This document shows, piece by piece, positions 1 to 7,240 of a stretch of 32,902 nucleotides of DNA. Each line of letters starts with the position of its first letter. Position 1 is the first letter of the stretch. The stretch is from Candidatus Aminicenantota bacterium (GTDB taxonomy: Bacteria > Acidobacteriota > Aminicenantia > Aminicenantales > Aminicenantaceae), in contig JAUVXM010000027.1 in NCBI GenBank assembly GCA_030603565.1, positions 1 through 32,902 of the forward strand, given 5' to 3'. Position numbers and translations under genes: made by a program. The notes beneath the pieces were generated by a model. It had not been told where the DNA came from, ran no database searches, and was given only the letters and a program-made list of their open reading frames with translations.

Positions 1-216
1 AGGCACAGGGTATGAAGCTGTGGTCCTTCACCGCGAATACCCTGTAACGAAGCAGATGCGGTGAGATCGGCTCGCTCGGAGAGTAAAAAAATGGCGATTA
101 AAATTAAAAATAAAAACAAGAAAAAAGTTTCAATAATCATTTTTAATAAAAGCTTGCATGTCATTGAAAAGAAAAAAATAATAAAAAAGTCGCCATTTTT
201 TTATGAATAGGTCAGG
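1..216 (+). mobile_element. Repeat copy A: structured MITE-like element (left end cut by window edge)
   Basis: This is one of five long copies of a dispersed element. Its right end is TATGAATAGGTCAGG at 202-216; the left about 39 bp lie outside the window. An inner 9-bp stem is perfect: ACAGGGTAT (5-13) with ATACCCTGT (37-45). The apical stem is GTGGT/ACCGC around 20-34. A second perfect 13-bp stem joins AAAAAAATGGCGA (85-97) with TCGCCATTTTTTT (190-202) around an AT-rich spacer. No transposase is encoded. The copy ends 26 nt before the start codon of the DUF1177 gene, in the same orientation. The target duplication cannot be tested because the left flank is missing. Confidence 0.85.
154..182 (+). 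promoter_or_regulatory. Candidate outward promoter inside repeat copy A
   Basis: TTGCAT (154-159) and AATAAT (177-182) are separated by 17 nt, which fits a sigma70-type promoter pointing at the DUF1177 gene. The same TTGCAT-17-AATAAT arrangement is kept in copy F and, with 16 nt, in copy E. The predicted transcript start would lie only about 13 nt before the element's own ATG at 203. This is an inference from motif match in AT-rich DNA, where chance matches are common. Confidence 0.35.
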
Positions 217-238
217 TCAAATATATCTTAAGGAGTAA
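203..238 (+). CDS. Candidate 11-residue leader peptide spanning the repeat A / DUF1177 junction
   Basis: The right end of repeat A supplies ATG AAT AGG TCA GG, which reads on into host DNA as MNRSGQIYLKE and stops at TAA (236-238). The stop is 4 nt before the DUF1177 ATG, and the DUF1177 ribosome-binding site (AGGAG, 231-235) lies inside this small frame. That layout is typical of translational coupling. No ribosome-binding site precedes the ATG at 203, so expression would need a short-leader or leaderless transcript. Whether it is translated is unknown. Confidence 0.25.
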   Translation: MNRSGQIYLKE

Positions 239-242
239 TACT

Positions 243-1184
243 ATGTCATTAAAACAGACTATGGAAGTAATGGAATTATTGGAAGGCCCAAAGATAGAAT
301 CTTCAGGGATAATAAATTTTTTTTCAGATAGGGGGATTAAAGAAACAGAGATCAGCATCCGGAAAGTAAAAGGAGAGGCTGGAGAAACAAAATTCATTAA
401 GATCCATATCCCCGGAAAAAATGGAAAAACAAAAAAAGGATCAGCTCCAACTCTTGGTATTATCGGGCGCTTAGGCGGTATCGGAGCAAGGCCTCATAAA
501 ACCGGTTTTGTATCCGATGCTGATGGCGCTATAACCGCTCTGGCTAGTGCCGCAAAAACAGCAGTAATGAGGAAAATTGGAGATAATCTCTCCGGCGATG
601 TGATCTTCTCCACTCATCTCTGCCCTCACTCACCTATAATACCTCACGACCCCGTACCATTCATGGGCTCACCTGTTTCAATCACAACAATGAACAAATA
701 CGAGGTCGATGATCAAATGGATGCTATCCTTTCCTTAGATGCGACTAAGGGAAATCGGGTCATTAACCGCAGAGGATTCGCTATCTCCCCTCCTGTTAAA
801 GACGGATATATTTTACGAATAAGCGAGGACATGTTGGATATTCAACAAAATGTAACAGGCAGGCTCCCAGTAGTTTTTCCCATCACAACCCAGGACATAA
901 CTCCCTACGGCAATGATATCTTTCACCTCAACAGTATTTTACAGCCGGCCACAGCAACCTCTGCTCCGGTCGTGGGGGTCGCGCTTACAGCCGAAATAGC
1001 AGTGCCGGGATGTGCCACCGGCGCCAACCAGTTCCAGGATATTGAAATGGCAGTGAGGTTCGCTGTTGAGATCGCTAAGGCTTTCGGCGAGAAGAGGTGC
1101 TCTTTTTATGATGAAGAAGAATTTCAAAAAATACTCTCACTCTATGGTTCATCAGAGCATTTAAAAACGCCGGGAAAACGCTGA
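243..1184 (+). CDS. DUF1177 family protein
   Basis: This 313-residue cytoplasmic protein matches my recollection of the DUF1177 family along its whole length. Marker segments are APTLGIIGRLGGIGARP (about 78-95), SDADGAITALASA, GDVIFSTHLCPHSP, PVPFMGSPV, SLDATKGNRVINRRGFAISP, TTQDITPYGND and AEIAVPGCATGANQFQDIE near the C-terminus. The family's biochemical role is not established as far as I know; conserved His, Asp and Cys residues (THLCPH, PGCATG) hint at an enzyme. The start is supported by AGGAG at 231-235, 7 nt upstream. The gene stands alone, behind repeat copy A and convergent with the AGCS symporter gene. There is no signal peptide or membrane segment. Confidence 0.75.
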   Translation: MSLKQTMEVMELLEGPKIESSGIINFFSDRGIKETEISIRKVKGEAGETKFIKIHIPGKNGKTKKGSAPTLGIIGRLGGIGARPHKTGFVSDADGAITALASAAKTAVMRKIGDNLSGDVIFSTHLCPHSPIIPHDPVPFMGSPVSITTMNKYEVDDQMDAILSLDATKGNRVINRRGFAISPPVKDGYILRISEDMLDIQQNVTGRLPVVFPITTQDITPYGNDIFHLNSILQPATATSAPVVGVALTAEIAVPGCATGANQFQDIEMAVRFAVEIAKAFGEKRCSFYDEEEFQKILSLYGSSEHLKTPGKR

Positions 1185-1270
1185 GCTCTATCCACCTTTG
1201 ACTGGCACAAGGTTGGGCAGTTTAACTTTTTTTTTATAATTTTATTTAAAGGTTCCATTATGAAAATGAT

Positions 1271-2665
1271 TTAGCGTGATTCCCTGTCTTTTAGATAAAA
1301 TTCTTGAGATGTGAAAAACTCTTTTGTTGCTTTTACTACTTTGGAGGATAGGCTTAGTACTCCTATTAGATTTGGGATTACTACAAAAAACAGAAGCAGG
1401 TCAAGAAAGAGCCACAGCATCTTAAGCCCGCCTATTGCCCCTATAAAACAAGCTGCTATATAAACGATACGTATTACTACGGAAAACTTACTCCCAAACA
1501 GAAATGCCGCCTGTTTTTCTCCATAAAATGCAATCACATAGATTGTGGAGATAACAAAAAGCAGAATAGAAAAACTGACAATAACTCCCCCGATTGATCC
1601 ATAAAAATCGGAAAAGGCACAAGCCGGCATAGCTGCAGCTTCAATCTCGGCATTCTTCCATATTCCGGTTGTCAGAAGAACCAGGGCTGTAATACTGCCG
1701 ATCACAACTGTATCAAAAAAGACGCTGACAACCCCCCAAAAACCCTGACGAGCAGGATGATCTGTGATTGCCGCAGCATGAGCGATAGGCGCACTTCCCA
1801 TGCCGGCTTCATTGGAATACAACCCGCGCGCCATACCCCAACGCAAAGCCATCAAAATCGAGCCCCCGGCTGCGCCCCCAGCTACTGCTTTCCCGGAAAA
1901 AGCATCTTTTACAACCAGGATAACAACTCCAGGGACAGCCCCAATATGGGCTATTATGATAATAATACAGCCCAATAAATAAAGCCCTGACATAAAAGGG
2001 ACAAATTTTTCCGAAACCTTACCCACCCGTTTTACTCCCCCAAAAATAATAAGTCCTAGGAAAAAAGCGATGACAGAGCCGGAAATAATGGGATCAATTC
2101 CAATGGAACTAGCGGAACCGGCTGCGGAATTAGCCTGGACCATGATACTAGAAAATATCTCAAACATGAAGAAAAAGGAAAAGCACACAGCCAGAAAAGG
2201 AGATTTAAGCCCTTTGCGGAGATAATACATAGGTCCGCCAACATACTCTCCTTTATCATTTTTTTCCCGGTAGAGCAGGCTTAAGACTACTTCAGAATAT
2301 TTGGTCGCCATTCCGACAAAGGCTGTGGCCAGCATCCAGAATACAGCCCCCGGGCCTCCAAAAAATATGGCGACCGATACCCCGATTATATTAGACGCTC
2401 CTACTGTAGATCCCAGCTCGGCTGTTACCGCCTGAAAAGGAGTGATAGTCCCTACACTTTTCTCTTCTTTTTTCCGCTTTTTAAAAAGAGATCCGAAAGT
2501 CTGAGACCATATATAACCGAATTTACGGAACTGAAGAAACCTGAGCCTTATTGTTAAATAGAGTCCTCCCCCTATCAGGATAATCAGCAGGGGCGGCCCC
2601 CACAGCACCCCGGTTACTGCATTGATCACTCTTTCTAAGAATTCCAAATAGCCTGAACTATTCAT
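1271..2665 (-). CDS. Sodium:alanine/glycine symporter, AGCS family
   Basis: This inner-membrane symporter couples Na+ or H+ entry to uptake of small neutral amino acids. Family signatures are clear: WGPPLLIILIGGGLYLTIRL near the N-terminus, STVGASNIIGVSVAIFFGGPGAVFWM, GMATKYSEV, GGPMYYLRKGL and GLYSNEAGMGSAPIAHA. About ten hydrophobic segments are visible. I start it at the ATG at 2665, giving 464 residues, but that ATG belongs to repeat B, and an in-frame ATG at 2707 deeper in the repeat is also possible. The host gene probably began at TTG 2647 (M)EFLERVINAV, the usual N-terminus for this family, with its ribosome-binding site now stranded on the far side of the repeat (2915-2920). It lies downstream of the M14 carboxypeptidase gene, which suggests peptide breakdown followed by amino-acid uptake. 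Confidence 0.9.
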   Translation of the reverse strand: MNSSGYLEFLERVINAVTGVLWGPPLLIILIGGGLYLTIRLRFLQFRKFGYIWSQTFGSLFKKRKKEEKSVGTITPFQAVTAELGSTVGASNIIGVSVAIFFGGPGAVFWMLATAFVGMATKYSEVVLSLLYREKNDKGEYVGGPMYYLRKGLKSPFLAVCFSFFFMFEIFSSIMVQANSAAGSASSIGIDPIISGSVIAFFLGLIIFGGVKRVGKVSEKFVPFMSGLYLLGCIIIIIAHIGAVPGVVILVVKDAFSGKAVAGGAAGGSILMALRWGMARGLYSNEAGMGSAPIAHAAAITDHPARQGFWGVVSVFFDTVVIGSITALVLLTTGIWKNAEIEAAAMPACAFSDFYGSIGGVIVSFSILLFVISTIYVIAFYGEKQAAFLFGSKFSVVIRIVYIAACFIGAIGGLKMLWLFLDLLLFFVVIPNLIGVLSLSSKVVKATKEFFTSQEFYLKDRESR

Positions 2666-2906
2666 AAAAAACGTCGATATGTATGATAGATTTTGCCAGA
2701 TCAACATTTTACACTGATTCCTTTAGTAATTTAATTAACCGCTTCGTTTTCGAAAAGAAATTTATATTTTTAATCAACATTTCTTACCTTTCAGGCGAGC
2801 CGATCTTACCGCATCTGCTTCGTTACAATGGATTTGCGGTGAAATACCACAGCTGCATCCATTGTGCCTTGCATCTACGGCAACCTCGACTCGTGAAGAA
2901 TTCAGG
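2652..2906 (-). mobile_element. Repeat copy B: 255-bp structured MITE-like element with 4-bp target duplication
   Basis: The full-length element is flanked by a perfect target duplication ATAG (2648-2651 and 2907-2910). On the minus strand it runs from CCTGAATTCTTCAC to TATGAATAGTTCAGG. Its inner 9-bp stem is perfect but differs in sequence from copy A: ACAATGGAT with ATCCATTGT (plus-strand positions 2857-2865 and 2825-2833). The outer stem is GAGTCGA/TCGGCTC. The right-end stem, AAATGTTGAT with ATCGACGTTT, keeps pairing only through two G-U wobbles, which favours structure in RNA read from the minus strand. It sits between the M14 gene and the AGCS gene and separates the AGCS coding frame from its original ribosome-binding site. 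Confidence 0.9.
2797..2892 (-). ncRNA. Candidate structured RNA domain of repeat copy B
   Basis: Read on the minus strand, a closing stem (GAGTCGA 2892-2886 with UCGGCUC 2803-2797) encloses a short GCC/GGC hairpin and a long hairpin. The long hairpin is built from ACAAUGGAU/AUCCAUUGU and an apical GUGGU-AUUUC-ACCGC. The same architecture is found in copies C and E with different bases in the stems. I do not recognise it as a known RNA family. Transcription is inferred, not shown. Confidence 0.45.
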
Positions 2907-2918
2907 ATAGATGTCTCC

Positions 2919-5900
2919 TTACTTCGACTTATCAGGGAGGACCGGTTTTTTTCGGAAGACTCTGCGGATAATATAATCACCATGATCTTTATATTCACGA
3001 GTTATCTTATTTATACCGTCATTTAAATAGCGAAGCAAAGCAGTGCTATGAGCAAGCCCAGCTTTACATACCATTTTCAGCCAGTCCCCGCGAGCGGTTT
3101 CATCCGCTGCCTCAGTCACTATAGAATAGTAGGTCACATTAGGGCCTGTTATGCCGGTATCTGTTTTTTTGATCTTCCTTCCTTTCATCCTTGCTTCAAA
3201 CTGAATGCCTTTGTAGAAATATTCCCGGTATGTTTCCTTATCCTGTTTTCCATATTTGATATAGCGCTCATAAATCCTGCGGTTCATAGCCTCCACCTCT
3301 GGTTGAGATGTCACCGCATTAACCACAGCATCGGTTATCGCCTTTTGCGCTTTCATTAGGTCAGAGTGTTTTTCATCTTCTATCCAGCTGAATCCCGGGA
3401 TATACCAGCCCCTCGGCAGCCAGTAGTTTCTCGCTCCGCCCTTCCGGCTGTTTACCCAGGCGCTGTATCCGGCAAAATACTGCACCCATTCGTGCGACGG
3501 GACTCCATGCATATCAATAACTATATCCGGCAGCCAGGCCTCCTGCAGCCTGTACACCTGCCCGGCCTCAGGATAGCGGTTGTCCTGATTTCCTCCTCTT
3601 GACCTGACATCTGTTCCCAATGCTCCGTAGCGGCCGGCATGAAGCATAAAATCAGGATTGACTTTCTGCATCTCATAGGCCAGCTGGGCCCCATCAGGAT
3701 TCGTAACCGGATAAATAACAAGATTTACATTTTTCAGATAGTCACGATAAGCAGGCTCTGTCGCACACAACTCAGCCAACCGGAGTAGATGGCTTGTGCT
3801 TGACACTTCATTCCCATGTACACGTCCATACAACAACAAAGTAGGTTTCAGGGCATTGTGCTTGGCCTGAGAGATAAACTTTGCCTCTACCGGCAAATAA
3901 AGGTCAGCCGCAAACACATCGTTACCTAAAAATGAAGTCTCCATATAATAGGAATTTACTTCCGCAAAAGTGTTCAATCTGGCAAGATTTGCAGCAGCCT
4001 CGGCAGGATTCATAGGAGTATCCCACTGGATTATACGCTGCCCCTCATATTTAAAATCTTTAGCCGCTGGAACCGGATTTTGGGTATTAAGCGGTTTTAA
4101 ACTCTGTTTCAAAGACACAATGTTTGAAAACTCATCATCATCCTCAACTATAATATGAAAAAATACTTCTCCTACCCGATCGTAACATAGAGTTTCCTCG
4201 AATATACCTTTGTTTTGGAGCTCTCCCAGGATATTTATCATATCATTAAGTTTCTCTGCGGAAATAAAACTGCTGTCAATGGCAGCTTCAGTGCCCCGCA
4301 GCTTAAACTCTTCAAACCGGTCAGCCATATCTGTAGCCTCAAGCTCAAAAAGAAGCCTTGAGACTCTGTCTTCAGCGGATTTCACCTCTATCCCTCTCAG
4401 CTTGGGTGGTTTGACATCAAGAGTAAGCAGAGGATATCGCTGTTTAACCGGTTCCTGCCCCTTTTCTTTGTAAGTCATAATTAACTCTGGGAAACCTTTT
4501 TCCTTTCCTGTTAACACAATTTTTGCTTTCCCCGGCTTACCGTCTTCCGGCGGCTGAATAAAAGGGAGTATACGCCCGGGATACCGGAGGGAACCGGCAT
4601 CATATCTGCCGCCAATGCGGTTAAAAAATGCCAGGGTGTGAAACAAAATGTCCTCATGCAAAGCTTCAGTCGAAGAGATCACTTCTTCATCTATCCCAAG
4701 CCTATAATTCGGCTCGCTCAGCGTCAAATCTATCAGAAACTTATCAAAATAAGGAGCATTGTCTGCCAAAGGTTTACCATCCTGGATATCCATAACATAA
4801 TCGATCATCTTACGGAAAGTCTCAGTCTGCAGGTGGTCCCAGAATCTCTCCGGGTCTGTTTTTATGCGTCTATCCAGGAGTTTCTCTCCTTTTATTTCAA
4901 CAGATACCCAACCGGTAGTAACTCTCACTGACTCATATTCCGGAAAAAGGTCAAAGAAAGGGCGGACTACATATTTCGGGTCAAAGGAATCTTCCAGCAC
5001 CAGCCTGCCTTTTTTATCCGTAACTTTTACCGAATATATGGGATCATTTTCCCGGGTCCCGCTGAATGTCACAACAGAAGCCGGGATATCAAGCTCCCTG
5101 GCAAAAACCGTATCGATAGGAAAAATCTCCTGAAGCCATCTGGTATTGGCATTGACCGTTTGCCAGCGAATTTCCTCAGAATCCTTTAAGGAGTGATATT
5201 TAATATCGACCGCTCCGATTTTTTTATTCTTTATTTTTGGAAGTATTTCATCATTAAGCCAGCTGAATCCCTGTTTGTAGGCACATAGGACCACAACCTC
5301 CACTGCCCCGGTTTTTACTCCTTTATCCTTAAGCGCTTCTTTGATCTGGGCCTTAAGCCTAGCCCGCACCTCAGGGGATTCACTCACTCGCACAATTATT
5401 TTCCCAACAGCTGTAGCAGATATTTTAGGCATAGCTTCCTTACGAAAAAGCTGCCAGAACTCGTCGACTTCCCAGGGAATCTCCAACTGTTCCTCAAAGA
5501 TCATCCTGTTCGCTCCAAATCCGGTCCTATAAGCTTTGACTGCAGTTCCTACCTGAGGAAATTCGCTTAAAATAATTTCATCTGCAAATCCTTCCAAACC
5601 TTCAGGCACCTCTTTTAAAGATAATCCCACATCTACTGCTTCAATATCCTTATCCTTGATCCGCCTGAGCCAGGTTTTGAGCTTTCTTAAAGCAACCACA
5701 CTTTGGGCTGAAGCCTCTTTTACCTGGAAGAATCTTCTTACGTCATTTTCAATATCAAAGAGGCGATAATTTCCTTTGCCGTATTCCCACAAATAAGGCA
5801 TCCGCTTTGACACATAATCAGAAACAGCCTCAAGTCCGGCAGCATCTTTTCCGCTGATCACAAGCGCATTTTTCTGGTTTATCCCCTCAGGGACAAATTG

Positions 5901-7166
5901 GATATACCCGGTCCCTGGACTGCCGGAAATACCTTGCAATTTTTTATCCCGTGTAAGTCTTTCTATCCATAAGTGCCCGCTTCCGAATATTATAGGAAAT
6001 CCGGCTTTTTCCGGTAGGAATTCTTCCCCTCCGACCCGAACAAATGGCAGCCGCATACCCGCGGTCTCAAGTCCTGTCCGAGCAGCGATATTTACTATTC
6101 CATCAGGGGAATCCGTGCCTTTTAAAGAAACATAAGACACTACGTTATCAGGCACATAATCCTTATTTGTGTCCCTAAATATTCCTTTAATCGTATATAA
6201 TTCTGAAAGTGTAAAATCAGGATAATCTGAAGAGGGCCGGGAGCTTGCCGCTTTAAAAACCCAAGGTTTTTGCGGCAGCAGGTCGATACACCTGTTTAAG
6301 TCCGGACCCATAAGATTTACTTCCAGGCGGTAAAGACCTTCAAATTCAAGGTCTTTAAGCTCTAGTTTATCTTTGCCGTTTTCTTCTTTATCCTCATCAT
6401 TCCTCTTATCAGCTTTTTCTTTTTTACTTTCCAATGTTTTTAAGGCCGCATCAAAGACTTTTTTATCCGGAACTCTAATATCCACTCTCAAGCTCACAGG
6501 GCCTGCCCGCCTTGAATCTAAAACTATTCTGGAGGGCAATAATTCGTCTATCTTTACACTTTGCTGCTTAAAATACTTAAAAAACCGGCTGACCAAATCT
6601 GCATAGGTTTTCCCTTCAGGCTTCCAGATGTTCGGATATCGGCCTGAAAAATAATTCGACGCAGCCAGCAGTCCGGAGGCATCATATCCGGTCAGAACAA
6701 TTCCTCCCTTACGGAACTTAGCGTTTTCTTTAAAAAAAGAAACATCCCCCTGTCCGGGGCCCAAATTTCCTGCCGCTTCCTGATTCTTAACAGCGGCAAA
6801 GCTTAATAATTTATTCCCTTTGCCAATAAGAATTACCGGCATATCGTAATATTCCCACTCCTCAGAATCATATCCGCTAAAATCCAGGTCCAAAGCGGAA
6901 GTCTCATATCCCAGGCGCGCACCTATATTCGCTGCACTTACTATCTCCGCTTCCGAGGGAGTATCCGGGAGGATGATCCTTACATTGATAAAATCCGAAA
7001 CTTCGTCTTTATTCCGGTCCTGGACAATATATCCGGTATCAAAAACATTCCCCACATGCCTGATCTCTTTTTTTTCCTGGCAAAAAAGCGATCCGGCAAC
7101 AGGTACCGTTGATGCCCCTAAAAATAACACTATTACTATAAAAGCCGGTATACGGTATTTACTCAT
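2919..7166 (-). CDS. Giant secreted M14-family zinc carboxypeptidase with duplicated N-terminal domains
   Basis: A 1415-residue exported protein whose C-terminal third is an M14 (zinc carboxypeptidase) domain. Zinc ligands are visible as HGNE (about 1117-1120, in GRVHGNEVS) and the His of IDMHG (about 1217). NPDGA and the late acidic stretch VTEAADE (about 1350) fit the substrate-binding and catalytic Glu regions. Residues 1-25 form a signal peptide. The first 500 residues contain a duplicated module: DRNKDEVSDF (about 50) and DTNKDYVPDN (about 335), each followed after roughly 130 residues by GY/SG-DASGL- or DAAGL-type segments ending YPNIW or MPYLW. The middle 500 residues are unrecognised. 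The start is backed by AAAGGAG upstream. Its stop codon overlaps the former AGCS ribosome-binding site, so the two were an operon. Confidence 0.88.
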   Translation of the reverse strand: MSKYRIPAFIVIVLFLGASTVPVAGSLFCQEKKEIRHVGNVFDTGYIVQDRNKDEVSDFINVRIILPDTPSEAEIVSAANIGARLGYETSALDLDFSGYDSEEWEYYDMPVILIGKGNKLLSFAAVKNQEAAGNLGPGQGDVSFFKENAKFRKGGIVLTGYDASGLLAASNYFSGRYPNIWKPEGKTYADLVSRFFKYFKQQSVKIDELLPSRIVLDSRRAGPVSLRVDIRVPDKKVFDAALKTLESKKEKADKRNDEDKEENGKDKLELKDLEFEGLYRLEVNLMGPDLNRCIDLLPQKPWVFKAASSRPSSDYPDFTLSELYTIKGIFRDTNKDYVPDNVVSYVSLKGTDSPDGIVNIAARTGLETAGMRLPFVRVGGEEFLPEKAGFPIIFGSGHLWIERLTRDKKLQGISGSPGTGYIQFVPEGINQKNALVISGKDAAGLEAVSDYVSKRMPYLWEYGKGNYRLFDIENDVRRFFQVKEASAQSVVALRKLKTWLRRIKDKDIEAVDVGLSLKEVPEGLEGFADEIILSEFPQVGTAVKAYRTGFGANRMIFEEQLEIPWEVDEFWQLFRKEAMPKISATAVGKIIVRVSESPEVRARLKAQIKEALKDKGVKTGAVEVVVLCAYKQGFSWLNDEILPKIKNKKIGAVDIKYHSLKDSEEIRWQTVNANTRWLQEIFPIDTVFARELDIPASVVTFSGTRENDPIYSVKVTDKKGRLVLEDSFDPKYVVRPFFDLFPEYESVRVTTGWVSVEIKGEKLLDRRIKTDPERFWDHLQTETFRKMIDYVMDIQDGKPLADNAPYFDKFLIDLTLSEPNYRLGIDEEVISSTEALHEDILFHTLAFFNRIGGRYDAGSLRYPGRILPFIQPPEDGKPGKAKIVLTGKEKGFPELIMTYKEKGQEPVKQRYPLLTLDVKPPKLRGIEVKSAEDRVSRLLFELEATDMADRFEEFKLRGTEAAIDSSFISAEKLNDMINILGELQNKGIFEETLCYDRVGEVFFHIIVEDDDEFSNIVSLKQSLKPLNTQNPVPAAKDFKYEGQRIIQWDTPMNPAEAAANLARLNTFAEVNSYYMETSFLGNDVFAADLYLPVEAKFISQAKHNALKPTLLLYGRVHGNEVSSTSHLLRLAELCATEPAYRDYLKNVNLVIYPVTNPDGAQLAYEMQKVNPDFMLHAGRYGALGTDVRSRGGNQDNRYPEAGQVYRLQEAWLPDIVIDMHGVPSHEWVQYFAGYSAWVNSRKGGARNYWLPRGWYIPGFSWIEDEKHSDLMKAQKAITDAVVNAVTSQPEVEAMNRRIYERYIKYGKQDKETYREYFYKGIQFEARMKGRKIKKTDTGITGPNVTYYSIVTEAADETARGDWLKMVCKAGLAHSTALLRYLNDGINKITREYKDHGDYIIRRVFRKKPVLPDKSK

Positions 7167-7199
7167 TATTATGACTCCTTTATAGTCTGAAGCTGAAAA

Positions 7200-7232
7200 G
7201 GGACAGTCCCTTTAAGAGAGAGCATATGTCCC
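7200..7232. repeat. Palindromic hairpin of the GGGACAG family
   Basis: GGGACA (7200-7205) pairs with TGTCCC (7227-7232), followed on the plus strand by seven T. The arm also contains the self-complementary GGGACAGTCCC. The segment GGGACAGTCCCTTTAAGAGAG recurs with one change at 14968, so it belongs to a dispersed repeat family. It lies between the esterase and M14 genes (both minus) and could act as an intercistronic hairpin or partial terminator. Confidence 0.6.
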
Positions 7233-7240
7233 TTTTTTTA

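Noticed and set aside
2683-2910. Open frames running across repeat B on both strands
   Set aside because: They follow structured repeat DNA, are not conserved in frame between copies, and the stems explain the sequence better.
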